Program-made: the position numbers and the translations under genes | In this document: piece by piece, positions 1-8,297 of the stretch | Layout of the letters: each line of letters starts with the position of its first letter | Numbering within the stretch: the first letter of the stretch is position 1 | From: Actinomycetota bacterium | Lineage (GTDB): Bacteria > Actinomycetota > Acidimicrobiia > Acidimicrobiales > Ilumatobacteraceae | Reading direction: 5' to 3' | Assembly (NCBI GenBank): GCA_027731085.1 | Contig: JAQCDG010000002.1 | Location: forward strand, 1 to 52,912 | DNA: 52,912 nucleotides | Notes under the pieces: generated by a model | What the model saw: only the letters and a program-made list of their open reading frames with translations | Databases searched by the model: none | What the model was told of the DNA's origin: nothing

Positions 1-114
1 CTGAGTGCTCTGCACGAGGATGAACAAAAAACTGTTTATCCATAACAGGCGAAACGGCTTTATCGCCACCAGTTCACTGGGTCGAATTCCCCGCGTCGAC
101 ACTGGAGAATTCAT
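1..114 (-). CDS. MFS transporter, N-terminal fragment (cut by window edge)
   Basis: An open frame runs from an ATG at 114 to the left edge (38 codons). The fragment reads as a short polar leader, then a stretch resembling the first-helix entry of major facilitator transporters (IKPFRLLWINSFLF, about residues 18-31) followed by hydrophobic residues. That 'PFRLLW' start is characteristic of MFS drug/metabolite transporters, but only the first helix is visible. It lies 56 bases after the dehydratase stop on the same strand, so it is probably the transporter of the upstream catabolic operon. Whether it imports the substrate or exports a product cannot be told. No strong Shine-Dalgarno precedes the ATG; a GTG at 117 is an alternative start. 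Confidence 0.55.
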   Translation of the reverse strand, partial: MNSPVSTRGIRPSELVAIKPFRLLWINSFLFILVQSTQ

Positions 115-123
115 CACTAAGAG

Positions 124-143
124 CATCTCACAGATTTGAGATG
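124..143. terminator. Short hairpin between dehydratase and MFS gene
   Basis: A perfect 7-bp inverted repeat (CATCTCA / TGAGATG) with a 6-base loop lies in the 56-base gap after the dehydratase stop. There is no T-run on either strand, so it is not a classical intrinsic terminator. It may attenuate transcription or stabilise the mRNA 3' end. Confidence 0.25.
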
Positions 144-170
144 TGAAACGAGTTAAGGGTATTCGCTGCC

Positions 171-1376
171 TTAGCTCAGGTCTGCTGGTGTCTGGCGCTC
201 GTTGAGGTGCAAGTCAGTGCCCGTATACGGATGCGCTAGCGCGACTTCTTCGTTCAACTCGACGCCAAGACCTGGCTCTTTCGACGGAATCACATAACCG
301 TTTTCGAATTGAATCGGCTTCTTCAAAATCTTGGCGTGAAAACCACCCCAGTCTTGAATGCTTTCAAGAATCAAGAAGTTCGGCGTGCAAGTGCTCAACT
401 GAATATTGGCTGCGCCCTCAATTGGCCCGCAATAAAGATGCGGGGCAATTTGCGCGTGATAGGTCTCGGCGATCGACGCAATTTTCTTGCCTTCGAGAAT
501 GCCACCGCAACGACCGGTTGCCAACTGAATAATCGACGCCCCGCCGACGCGCAACAAATGTGCGAATTCATATTTTGAAGTGAGCCGCTCACCCGCTGCA
601 ATCGGAATGCTCGTATGCGCCGCGACTTTGGCCATTTCTTCTGGTGCATCTGGCGGAATCGGCTCTTCAAACCACATCGGGTCATACGGCTCGAGTTGTT
701 TCGCCAAACGAATCGCGCCCGATGCCGTGAACTGGCCGTGGGTGCCAAACAAAATATCGGCACGATTGCCGACGGCTTTGCGAATCGCCGCGACCATTCG
801 TACGCTGCGATCAATTGTCGCCAGCGAAGGTTGTCGGCCGTCATAAACCGAATATGGGCCAGCAGGGTCAAGTTTTACCGCAGTGAAACCCCGCTCAACT
901 TCACGCACGGCGGCCTCGGCAGCAAGATCTGGGTCGCTATATACGGGGTGATCCGAGTGGGCATCAAACTCATTTGGCGGATACAAATATGTGTAGCACC
1001 GCAAGCGATCGTGAATTTGACCGCCGAGCAATTCATAAACCGGTTTGCCGGTGTCTTTGCCGCAGATGTCCCACATCGCCATTTCAAGGCCGCTGACAAC
1101 ACCAGCAGTGCTGAAGTCTGGTCGGTGCGAGAAACCCGAACCATAGGTGCGACGCCACATTTTTTCAATGTGAAACGGATCAGAGCCGAACACATAGCGA
1201 ACGAAAATATCTTCGGCGACTTTGCACACAACTTGCGGCGAATATGTCGCCGTATAAATTTCACCGATACCGGTTACGCCAGTATCGGTGGTTAGTTTCA
1301 CGAAAATGAAGTAACGACCGCCGGTTCGAGGTGGTGGATTGCCAACTACGAATGTCTGCAGTTTCTCAATCTTCAT
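171..1376 (-). CDS. Mandelate racemase/muconate lactonizing-type (enolase superfamily) sugar-acid dehydratase
   Basis: 401 aa, the full two-domain length of the family: an N-terminal capping domain and a C-terminal barrel. Lys168 (AVKLDP) sits at the catalytic lysine position; metal ligands Glu238 (WFEEP) and Glu263 (AAGER) are present, and His313 (APHLYCGPI) fits the general acid/base of D-galactonate-dehydratase-like members. At the first metal ligand, where D-x-H-G or D-x-N is usual, the sequence is G211-T-H213-G, so the Asp is missing. Members usually remove water from acid sugars to give 2-keto-3-deoxy acids, in the cytoplasm with Mg2+. The ATG at 1376 follows an AGGTGG Shine-Dalgarno and overlaps the alcohol dehydrogenase stop by 11 bases. 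Substrate unknown. Confidence 0.85.
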   Translation of the reverse strand: MKIEKLQTFVVGNPPPRTGGRYFIFVKLTTDTGVTGIGEIYTATYSPQVVCKVAEDIFVRYVFGSDPFHIEKMWRRTYGSGFSHRPDFSTAGVVSGLEMAMWDICGKDTGKPVYELLGGQIHDRLRCYTYLYPPNEFDAHSDHPVYSDPDLAAEAAVREVERGFTAVKLDPAGPYSVYDGRQPSLATIDRSVRMVAAIRKAVGNRADILFGTHGQFTASGAIRLAKQLEPYDPMWFEEPIPPDAPEEMAKVAAHTSIPIAAGERLTSKYEFAHLLRVGGASIIQLATGRCGGILEGKKIASIAETYHAQIAPHLYCGPIEGAANIQLSTCTPNFLILESIQDWGGFHAKILKKPIQFENGYVIPSKEPGLGVELNEEVALAHPYTGTDLHLNERQTPADLS

Positions 1377-2481
1377 GACCCCACCTGTCTATTTCTGAAT
1401 TGTTAAAAACAATCACATTCCGCAAAGCTTCACCGCGTTTTACAGCCGCAATTGCCTCGTTTATCTCTTCTAAAGGATATGTCTTGGTCACCAGTTCATC
1501 TAGTTTCAGTCGACCTTGCTCGTAAAGAGAAATCAAATTCGGAATATCAACCTGAATTCGCGCCGCCCCCATCTTTGAACCGAGAATGTTTTGGCTATAC
1601 GCAACCATCGTTCCAGGGTCGATTTCCGACATCACACCTTTAGCCGGCATACCAACCAAAACGACTGTGCCCGACTTTGCAAGCAAACCATGCGAAGAGT
1701 CGAATGCTTGTTTGGCGCCAACAGTGACGAAAACATAATCTGCGCCCCGACCATCAGTTATATCTTGCACGCGCTTGGCGACATCTTCTTTACCTGAGTT
1801 GATGCCATGAGTTGCACCAAACTTCTTGGCTGCTTCAAGTTTTGAATCTGACAGGTCAACCGCAACAATCGACCGCGCACCACTTACGCGAGCACCCTGC
1901 ACCGAGTTCAGACCAACTCCACCCGCGCCGATCACAACAACATGGCTACCTGGCTCGACTTTGGCGGTGTTCGTCACCGCACCAAAACCCGTAATCACAC
2001 CACATGCCAGCAACGACGCACTCGCTGATTTGATGTCTTTCGAAATCACGACAACTTGCGAGTCATGTACGACCACATATTCGGCAAAACTGCCGGTGCG
2101 CATCGCTTGCACAATTGACTCGCCCGATTTCGAAGTCAGCGGGCTCTTTGTATCTAGCGGAAACGAAGTTTCGCAAGTCACTGGCATTCCGCGAGAGCAT
2201 CCACGACAGTGACCACAAGAACGAATCAGCGTGACTACAACATGATCGCCAACTTTGACCGACGAAACGCCAGCACCAAGCTCCTCGACAATTCCAACGC
2301 TCTCATGACCATAAATTGCTGGCAGCGTGCCACCCCACGCCCCATCGGCATACGAAATATCGGTGTGGCAAATCGCAGTTGCCAGAATCTTGACTCGCAA
2401 CTCGCTGGCTTGAGGTTTAGCCAAATTGACATCTTCGATTACAAGTGGCTTACCAAACTCACGACAAACCGCTGCTTTCAC
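1366..2481 (-). CDS. Zinc-dependent alcohol dehydrogenase (MDR, class III-like)
   Basis: About 371 aa. Catalytic-zinc motif C-H-T-D near residue 40 and G-H-E (YGHESVG) are present, as is a structural-zinc lobe with four cysteines (CGHCRGCSRGMPVTC) and a Rossmann motif GAGGVGLN. This is the layout of class III/formaldehyde-type and aryl-alcohol MDR dehydrogenases, which oxidise an alcohol or reduce an aldehyde with NAD. Two in-frame GTG starts exist, at 2490 and 2481. I prefer 2481 because an AAGGTGA-like Shine-Dalgarno lies 6 bases before it and the product then begins V-KAAV, the usual family start. It is the fourth gene of the five-enzyme operon; its role is probably redox handling of the aldehyde made by the aldolase, or of an alcohol precursor (inference). 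Confidence 0.88.
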   Translation of the reverse strand: MKAAVCREFGKPLVIEDVNLAKPQASELRVKILATAICHTDISYADGAWGGTLPAIYGHESVGIVEELGAGVSSVKVGDHVVVTLIRSCGHCRGCSRGMPVTCETSFPLDTKSPLTSKSGESIVQAMRTGSFAEYVVVHDSQVVVISKDIKSASASLLACGVITGFGAVTNTAKVEPGSHVVVIGAGGVGLNSVQGARVSGARSIVAVDLSDSKLEAAKKFGATHGINSGKEDVAKRVQDITDGRGADYVFVTVGAKQAFDSSHGLLAKSGTVVLVGMPAKGVMSEIDPGTMVAYSQNILGSKMGAARIQVDIPNLISLYEQGRLKLDELVTKTYPLEEINEAIAAVKRGEALRNVIVFNNSEIDRWGHED

Positions 2482-2502
2482 TGATTTCACCTTTCAGAAT
2501 TT

Positions 2503-3237
2503 TTAATTTCGAAAATCACGAGATTCTTGGTCAAGAATCTCTGTCAACGCCGCGAGGTGATACTCGGCAGCGTTCGGATACTCTAGCCATTGTTTGCAAA
2601 CCATCGCAGCAGTCTCATTGGGTATGAGTTCAAGTTCGTGTCTCGTCGACATTGCCAACACTTGTAATTGCGAGGCTTTTTCAAGATAATAAAGTTCATC
2701 AAACGCCTCAGCCACCGACTTGCCCACGACAATGACACCGTGATTTGCCAAAAACAAAACACTGCGTGACCTGCCCAAAAGTTTGGCGACTCGCTCACCC
2801 TCGCTGACTTCAAGCGCCATGCCTGCATAATCACGGTCATACGCGATGCGATTATAGAAACGACATGCATTTTGGTCGAGCATCAAGAATTCAAAATCTT
2901 GCAGACAAGCCAACACAGTCGTATACGGCATGTGCGTGTGTAGCACGCACCGCGCATCAGGCACCAATTTATGTATTTGCCCGTGCAGGTTGATCGCCGT
3001 CGGGTCGACAATTTGACCAGCGCTGATGCCAAAGTCTTTTGCATTCATTTCGACCAGCAACAAATCACTCGCCCGCATTCGTGAAAAGTGCCGACCCGCA
3101 GGATTAATTAGAAACTTCTGACCATCACCAGAAACTGCGACACTGAAATGATTGGCAACCGCTTCATGCATGTTCAATCGCGCCGCCGAGCGAAACGCAA
3201 CTGCTAAATCTAAACGAGCCTGTTGCTCGATCGTCAT
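2503..3237 (-). CDS. Class II aldolase/adducin-family protein
   Basis: 244 aa, close to the 210-260 aa typical of the family. Zinc-site histidines are visible as H100-T-H102 (VLHTHMPY) and H166 (ANHGVIV), matching the three His ligands of L-fuculose-phosphate aldolase relatives. Family members retro-aldol cleave phosphorylated or free sugar and sugar-acid compounds, or epimerise or decarboxylate them. The usual acidic catalytic residue between the first turn and HTH would be Asp78 (VDPTAINLHG) rather than Glu, so reaction type is uncertain. ATG start, 10 bases after the preceding dehydrogenase stop and 12-21 bases before the alcohol dehydrogenase, so it is cotranscribed with both. Confidence 0.85.
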   Translation of the reverse strand: MTIEQQARLDLAVAFRSAARLNMHEAVANHFSVAVSGDGQKFLINPAGRHFSRMRASDLLLVEMNAKDFGISAGQIVDPTAINLHGQIHKLVPDARCVLHTHMPYTTVLACLQDFEFLMLDQNACRFYNRIAYDRDYAGMALEVSEGERVAKLLGRSRSVLFLANHGVIVVGKSVAEAFDELYYLEKASQLQVLAMSTRHELELIPNETAAMVCKQWLEYPNAAEYHLAALTEILDQESRDFRN

Positions 3238-3247
3238 AACTTAAATG

Positions 3248-4171
3248 CTATTGCAATCTGGCTGGAAACCCAGGCGCACGAAGATCTGTGCCAAGTGCGT
3301 CTTCAAGCAATTTGACGACCTGAGTCGACCACACTTCTCCGCCATATTGTGACTTGGCACGCACAAAGGCTTGTTGCACGGTGCTCGCCACATCAAGTGG
3401 CACACCAAACTTGCGACCGTATTCCATGGCAAAGCCCATGTCTTTCAGCGCGAGGTCCATCGTGAAGCCAATGTCGTAACTGCCGTTGAGAATAACTTGA
3501 CCTTCGGTTTCATGCACAAAACTGTTGCCCGAACTGTTTTTGATTACTTCGTATGCAATGCCAAGATCAATGCCGCCTTTTTTCGCGAGCATCAATGCTT
3601 CACCGCATGCCACGAGGTGGATAAACGCGAGCATGTTCGTGATCACTTTGATCACGGCTGCGCTGCCAAGTTCGCCGACATAAATAACAGGTTTGCCCAT
3701 TGCCTCAAGCAGATCTTTATGTGCTGCAAAAATTTTTGGGTCGCCGCCGACTAGCACGGTGATGTCACCTTCGGCTGCTTTATGCACGCCACCAGTCACG
3801 GGTGATTCAAGAGTGTTGAAGCCCAATTTTGTCGCGATTTCACCGAGACGCAAAGTTTCACTGCGATCGTTGGTGCTCATGTCGATCCATGTTGCACCTT
3901 TGGCCAAACCAGAAAATACGCCGTTATCGCCGTTGACGACTACATCGATCGCCCGCGGTGACGGCAAGCAAGTAAACACAACTTCAGATGCTTGCGCAAC
4001 TTCTTTGGCCGAATTCGCCCACTTTGCACCTTTGGCGATCAAACTTTCGCCAAGCGATTTGTTCAGATCGTTGATCGTCACATTGTGTCCGGCGCGCAAC
4101 AAACTTGCCGCCAGATAAACACCGAGATGTCCGAGGCCAATAAAACCACAATTTCGTTTTGTATTGCTCAT
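3248..4171 (-). CDS. 3-hydroxyisobutyrate dehydrogenase-family NAD(P) oxidoreductase
   Basis: 307 aa from ATG 4171, which overlaps the upstream TGA in an ATGA arrangement; an ATG at 4183 is possible but less likely. N-terminal Rossmann fold GFIGLGHLG (residues 9-17), substrate loop SPVTGG (123-128), catalytic Lys175 and Asn179 (IKVITNM). The family includes 3-hydroxyisobutyrate dehydrogenase, tartronate-semialdehyde reductase and sulfolactaldehyde reductase (YihU), all acting on small beta-hydroxy acids or their semialdehydes. In this operon it could reduce a three-carbon semialdehyde released by the aldolase, or oxidise a hydroxy acid. The specific substrate is not readable from sequence. 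Confidence 0.88.
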   Translation of the reverse strand: MSNTKRNCGFIGLGHLGVYLAASLLRAGHNVTINDLNKSLGESLIAKGAKWANSAKEVAQASEVVFTCLPSPRAIDVVVNGDNGVFSGLAKGATWIDMSTNDRSETLRLGEIATKLGFNTLESPVTGGVHKAAEGDITVLVGGDPKIFAAHKDLLEAMGKPVIYVGELGSAAVIKVITNMLAFIHLVACGEALMLAKKGGIDLGIAYEVIKNSSGNSFVHETEGQVILNGSYDIGFTMDLALKDMGFAMEYGRKFGVPLDVASTVQQAFVRAKSQYGGEVWSTQVVKLLEDALGTDLRAPGFPARLQ

Positions 4172-5664
4172 AGTTGTATCCATGTCGTCTTCAAGTTGGT
4201 GTAACCCTCTATTGAATGCATCGAGCGATCGCGCCCCGTGCCAGATTGTTTGAATCCACCGAACGGTGTCGTGATTGAACCCTTGTCAAAAGTATTCACC
4301 CAAACGGTGCCGGTGCGCAATTTGCGCGCAATGCGATGGGCTTTCGTAATGTCACGAGTCCAAACGGCCGACGCCAAACCGTATTGCGTGTCATTGGCGA
4401 TGCGAACTGCTTCATCGGCACTTTCAACTGCAATCGACGCCAACACCGGCCCAAAGATTTCTTCGCGCTCGATACGCATACCTGGTTTGACATTTTGAAA
4501 CACGGTTGGCTTGATGTAGACACCACCTTTTACTGGTTCGGCTTTTTCGCCACCCGAAAAAACTTTCGCTCCTTCACTTTTACCGATATCGATATAACCG
4601 AGCACGCGCTCGAATTGTGTCTTGTCAACAATCGTGCCCATAGCCGTCGTCGGGTCATATGGGTCACCAGGCTGAATCGACTTAGCTATGTTCGTGATCT
4701 TTTCGAGCAATTCATCTTCGACTGCTTTTTCTACGACGAGTCGCGTGCCGGCATGACAAGTTTGTCCGGAGTTATAGAAAACACCCCAAGCAATCGATGA
4801 AGCCGCTGCGTCAAGATCTGCACAGTCGCTCAACACAATTTGTGGCGTCTTGCCACCAAGTTCAAGCGACACAGATTTGCCGTTGCTCTCTGCCGCGTAT
4901 GTCAAGAAATATCTGCCGACCTCCGTCGAACCAGTGAATGCGAGTTTGTCGACATCCATATGTCGACCGAGTGCGGCACCAGCCGTTGGACCAAAACCAG
5001 GCACGACATTCAATACACCGTCTGGCAAACCTGCTCGCGAACCAAGTTCGGCGAAGAACAATGCCGACAGAGGCGACTGCTCTGCTGGTTTAAGCACAAC
5101 TGAGTTGCCGCCAGCCAATGCGGCACCAACTTTCCATGAAGAAATAATCAACGGATAATTCCACGGCACTACTGCACCAACAACACCGAGCGGCTCGCGC
5201 TCGATCAACGCAACTGCATCGCGCGGCACCGGTGCCACTTGTCCGTACATCTTGTCGATCGTTTCGGCAAACCATTGTAGGTTGTTGGCCGCCGAAGCGA
5301 TGTCAACATTCACCGAGTCACCAATCGGCTTGCCGACATCCATGGTCTCAAGCAATGCAAGTTCATAGATGTTTTCGCGCATCAACTGCACCCAGCGCAA
5401 CATAATGTTCTTGCGCTCAAGTGGTGCCATTTCACTCCACACGCCATTACTAAACGACTTTCGCGCAGCAGCCACTGCCCGATCAATGTCTAGCGAATCG
5501 CCTTCGGCAACATTTGCGGCAACAGTATTGTCTCGCGGATTAATCGACTCGAATGTCTTTCCACTCGCTGCGTCTACAAATTTGCCGTCAATAAACAGTT
5601 GGGTTCGTGACACTTTCTGCGCCGCACGTTTTGTCCATTCTTCGCGACTAAGTAGATCGGTCAT
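4168..5664 (-). CDS. NAD(P)-dependent aldehyde dehydrogenase, PuuC-like
   Basis: 498 aa, full length. Catalytic Cys303 (GQTCHAGTR), general base Glu268 (LELGGK), Asn169 (PWNYPL) and the cofactor loop FTGSTEVG (243-250) are all present. The end of the protein (FGGFKQSGTGRD, then an LKT-W-I tail) resembles gamma-glutamyl-gamma-aminobutyraldehyde and betaine-aldehyde dehydrogenases, so a broad aminoaldehyde/hydroxyaldehyde range is possible. It is the first gene of the catabolic operon: ATG preceded by a good GGAGAG Shine-Dalgarno at 5-base spacing. Its stop overlaps the next start (ATGA). It converts an aldehyde to an acid irreversibly; it may also act on the alcohol dehydrogenase product. Confidence 0.93.
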   Translation of the reverse strand: MTDLLSREEWTKRAAQKVSRTQLFIDGKFVDAASGKTFESINPRDNTVAANVAEGDSLDIDRAVAAARKSFSNGVWSEMAPLERKNIMLRWVQLMRENIYELALLETMDVGKPIGDSVNVDIASAANNLQWFAETIDKMYGQVAPVPRDAVALIEREPLGVVGAVVPWNYPLIISSWKVGAALAGGNSVVLKPAEQSPLSALFFAELGSRAGLPDGVLNVVPGFGPTAGAALGRHMDVDKLAFTGSTEVGRYFLTYAAESNGKSVSLELGGKTPQIVLSDCADLDAAASSIAWGVFYNSGQTCHAGTRLVVEKAVEDELLEKITNIAKSIQPGDPYDPTTAMGTIVDKTQFERVLGYIDIGKSEGAKVFSGGEKAEPVKGGVYIKPTVFQNVKPGMRIEREEIFGPVLASIAVESADEAVRIANDTQYGLASAVWTRDITKAHRIARKLRTGTVWVNTFDKGSITTPFGGFKQSGTGRDRSMHSIEGYTNLKTTWIQL

Positions 5665-5736
5665 CTTTTCTCTCCGTTACTTTTTACCTAATTGTCAAGC
5701 CACGACGCTATCAGTACGACCTGTCAGAATATAAGC
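5665..5736. promoter_or_regulatory. Divergent promoter region between catabolic operon and sulfotransferase
   Basis: This short AT-richer gap separates two divergent transcription units, so it must hold both promoters. On the minus strand a TTGACA hexamer (5693-5698) lies 28 bases from the operon ATG, and TATA-like sequence (5728-5734) is readable on both strands. I could not pair convincing -35 and -10 boxes at normal spacing, so exact promoters are not assigned. No clear operator palindrome was seen. Confidence 0.35.
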
Positions 5737-6552
5737 GTGCCGTCAGATCAATCTTCGAACATCCCGACAACTTGTCTCTTGGCAATCGCCTCGGTGCATC
5801 GCACTGGTTCAACATTGCTTTGTTCGATATTGCGAGCAACTCACTTGGCAGGCATGCCAATGGAATACCTAAATATTCACACCAAGAACTTCACCAATTT
5901 TCGCAACGAAAATAATCTTCCAAAACTCAACTCGCGTGGCGCTCTGATCGGCACACTACGCAAAGTCACCGGCCGCAGCGCCTGGCGCAACATCGAATAT
6001 TTCTCTGATTCGTCATGGCGCGCATATCTAAATCGAGCGGCTGAACTGAACACGACGACCAACGGCGTCTTCGGCATAAAGATGCACTACAACCAATACG
6101 AAGAGCACATGCTGCAGCGCGGCATCGACGCCAACTTTTGGGATGCACCGATCAAATGGGTGCGCATCACCCGCGACAACGAAGTTCGACAGGCAATTTC
6201 ACTCGTTCGCGCCGAACAGTCAAACCAATGGAACAGCAACATGTCGGCAATTCGCGAACCCGTTTATGACGAGCAGGCCATCGTCGAAGCACTTGAAACA
6301 ATTTCTGTTGCCAACAAAAATTGGGATGCGTACTTCGCCAAGCATTCAATCACCCCATTGTTCGTCACTTACGAGCAACTCACCCGCGACATGGATGCAA
6401 CAGTGCGTCGAATTATGAGTCACATCAACACGCCAATCGACACAGTGCCAGAGCCACAAACCAAGCGACAGTCAGATGGCGCAAGCGCACAGTGGGAGCA
6501 ACAATTCTTGAACTCACGACCCGAATTTGCCTCGCGCGCTGCCACAATATAA
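5737..6552 (+). CDS. Stf0-type sulfotransferase
   Basis: About 271 aa from GTG 5737; an in-frame TTG at 5692 would add 15 residues but overlaps the likely operon promoter. The N-terminal 5'-phosphosulfate loop H-R-T-G-S-T-L-L is followed by an AG-P-EYL segment, the arrangement of Stf0-like enzymes (Mycobacterium trehalose 2-sulfotransferase). The downstream block R-I-T-R-D followed by AISLVRAEQ matches the family's 3'-phosphate-binding segment. It should transfer sulfate from PAPS to a carbohydrate or metabolite hydroxyl; the acceptor is unknown, and no PAPS-synthesis genes lie in the window. It ends 2 bases before menB, so the two may be cotranscribed. Confidence 0.8.
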   Translation: MPSDQSSNIPTTCLLAIASVHRTGSTLLCSILRATHLAGMPMEYLNIHTKNFTNFRNENNLPKLNSRGALIGTLRKVTGRSAWRNIEYFSDSSWRAYLNRAAELNTTTNGVFGIKMHYNQYEEHMLQRGIDANFWDAPIKWVRITRDNEVRQAISLVRAEQSNQWNSNMSAIREPVYDEQAIVEALETISVANKNWDAYFAKHSITPLFVTYEQLTRDMDATVRRIMSHINTPIDTVPEPQTKRQSDGASAQWEQQFLNSRPEFASRAATI

Positions 6553-6554
6553 GT

Positions 6555-7445
6555 GTGAGCGTTTCGGCGATATTTGACCCAACTAAATGGACCCAAGTTA
6601 AAGATTTTTCTTTCCGCGATATCACTTATCACCGCGCCAAAGATCACGGCACGGTTCGTGTCGCGTTCAACCGCCCCGAAGTTCGCAACGCCTTTCGCCC
6701 AAGCACAGTCGACGAGCTTTATCGCGCGCTAGACCACGCACGCCAGACAGTTGATGTCGGGTGTGTGTTGTTAACTGGCAACGGTCCATCACCCAAAGAT
6801 GGTGGTTGGGCTTTTTGCAGTGGCGGCGACCAGCGCATTCGCGGTCGAGATGGCTACCAATACGAATCTGGTGACGAAAACAAATCAAGCACCGGACGAC
6901 TGCACATTCTCGAAGTGCAACGACTAATTCGCTTCATGCCAAAAATTGTGATCTGCGTCGTACCCGGTTGGGCTGCTGGGGGCGGGCACAGTCTGCACGT
7001 TGTCAGCGACTTAACTTTGGCCAGCAGAGAACACGCCAAGTTCAAACAAACAGATGCCGATGTTGCAAGTTTTGACGGTGGCTTCGGCTCGGCTTATCTC
7101 GCCCGTCAAGTCGGACAAAAGTTCGCCCGCGAAATTTTCTTTTTGGGCCGCGAATATTCTGCCGAAGATGCTCACCGCATGGGCATGGTCAACGCGGTAG
7201 TTGATCACGCCGACCTCGAAAGAGTCGCTCTCGAATGGGCAAAAGAAATCAACGCAAAAAGCCCAATGGCACAACGCATGTTGAAGTTTGCGTTCAACGC
7301 AATTGATGACGGCCTTGTCGGTCAACAAATTTTTGCTGGCGAAGCAACTCGTCTCGCATACATGACCGAAGAAGCCACCGAGGGTCGCGATTCTTTTGTC
7401 GAAAAACGCGACCCTGACTGGGCGAAATACCCCTGGCATTTTTAA
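6555..7445 (+). CDS. menB: 1,4-dihydroxy-2-naphthoyl-CoA synthase
   Basis: 296 aa crotonase-fold enzyme of menaquinone synthesis, closing the naphthoate ring of o-succinylbenzoyl-CoA. The diagnostic SGGDQRIRG (89-97) followed by GYQY is present. QTDADVASFDGG (166-176) carries an Asp (Asp169) at the position of the bicarbonate-independent, mycobacterial type II enzymes, where E. coli MenB has Gly. The long open frame reaches upstream to 6321, but homology begins after GTG 6555, placed 2 bases past the sulfotransferase stop, so I use that start. No other men genes are nearby. Menaquinone use fits an actinobacterial respiratory chain. Confidence 0.93.
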   Translation: MSVSAIFDPTKWTQVKDFSFRDITYHRAKDHGTVRVAFNRPEVRNAFRPSTVDELYRALDHARQTVDVGCVLLTGNGPSPKDGGWAFCSGGDQRIRGRDGYQYESGDENKSSTGRLHILEVQRLIRFMPKIVICVVPGWAAGGGHSLHVVSDLTLASREHAKFKQTDADVASFDGGFGSAYLARQVGQKFAREIFFLGREYSAEDAHRMGMVNAVVDHADLERVALEWAKEINAKSPMAQRMLKFAFNAIDDGLVGQQIFAGEATRLAYMTEEATEGRDSFVEKRDPDWAKYPWHF

Positions 7446-7473
7446 TCTTGCGACACTTGCGCTAGAACTCGCA

Positions 7474-8277
7474 ATGATCACGACGATTACTTCAAGCCAA
7501 GACCCGCGACTAGATCCGCTTCGGCTCAACGAGCGCCAGTTAACGACTATCGCCGAGCGTCGATCGACACTTGCCGCCGGTCGGTTCATCGCCGAGGGTG
7601 ATCTCGTCGTCGCGCGCGCGCTTGATAGTGGCTACAAACCCGAAGTGGTGCTGTGCGATGCCGAACAAGCCGAGCGATTGCATCTGCAGATTTCGCAACT
7701 CGGTGGCCTGTGTCTGACTGCCGACATCGAAATTCGCCGTCAAGCAACAGGTCTCGGCGTGCCGCTCAGTGCCCTCGGAGTTTTCTTTCGCCTCGAACCC
7801 CAAACAGTCGACCAAGTTATTGCGCAAGCCAACCGAATTATTGTTGTCGAAGCAGTTGACAACCCCAGCAATATCGGGGCGATCGTGCGCTGCGCAACTG
7901 GTTTGGGTTGGGATGGTTTGATCTGCGACACGACAAGTGCCGACCCACTTTCTCGCCGCGGGCTGCGGGTTTCTATGGGGTCTGCTTTTAACTTAAGTTT
8001 TGCGCGCACAGCCGACATCGTTCAGACGCTTCAAACATTGCACGCTCAAGATTTTAAAGTCTTTGCACTTACCCCGGACAGCGACTCGGTCGACATTGAC
8101 CAAATCAAAATTGACCCGATGCAAAAACGAGCAATAGTTTTGGGTTCAGAGCGCGCAGGTCTCAGCCAACAAGCGCTCGCCTGTGCCGATGCTCGCGTCA
8201 AAATTGCGATGAACCCAAATGTTGATTCGCTAAATGTCGCCGCCGCCGCAGCAATTAGTTGCTACGCGCTTCGCTAA
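7474..8277 (+). CDS. TrmH/SpoU-family RNA 2'-O-methyltransferase
   Basis: 267 aa from ATG 7474. The frame extends to 7396 inside menB, but the leading residues are not conserved-looking. An N-terminal RNA-binding substrate domain (about 1-105) is followed by a SPOUT knot with motif 1 (NPSNIGAIVR), motif 2 (LGSERAGLS) and motif 3 (DSLNVAAAAAI). It methylates a ribose in rRNA or tRNA using SAM, as a dimer. Which nucleotide is modified cannot be read. It follows menB by 28 bases and ends in a 10-bp direct duplication (GCTAACGCGA, 8273-8292). Confidence 0.88.
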   Translation: MITTITSSQDPRLDPLRLNERQLTTIAERRSTLAAGRFIAEGDLVVARALDSGYKPEVVLCDAEQAERLHLQISQLGGLCLTADIEIRRQATGLGVPLSALGVFFRLEPQTVDQVIAQANRIIVVEAVDNPSNIGAIVRCATGLGWDGLICDTTSADPLSRRGLRVSMGSAFNLSFARTADIVQTLQTLHAQDFKVFALTPDSDSVDIDQIKIDPMQKRAIVLGSERAGLSQQALACADARVKIAMNPNVDSLNVAAAAAISCYALR

Positions 8278-8297
8278 CGCGAGCTAACGCGAGCCAA

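Noticed and set aside
71-112. EcoRI/SalI-like sites (GAATTC, GTCGAC) close together, suggestive of vector linker
   Set aside because: The same bases encode the start of a plausible MFS transporter on the minus strand, so chance restriction sites in native sequence are the better reading.
615-1295. Long plus-strand open frame opposite the dehydratase
   Set aside because: It is a shadow of the minus-strand gene: no recognisable domain, and the minus strand encodes clear family motifs.
5692-5697. TTG at 5692 as the sulfotransferase start
   Set aside because: It falls within the promoter-like region of the divergent operon and adds residues not seen in Stf0 relatives; GTG 5737 is preferred though not certain.
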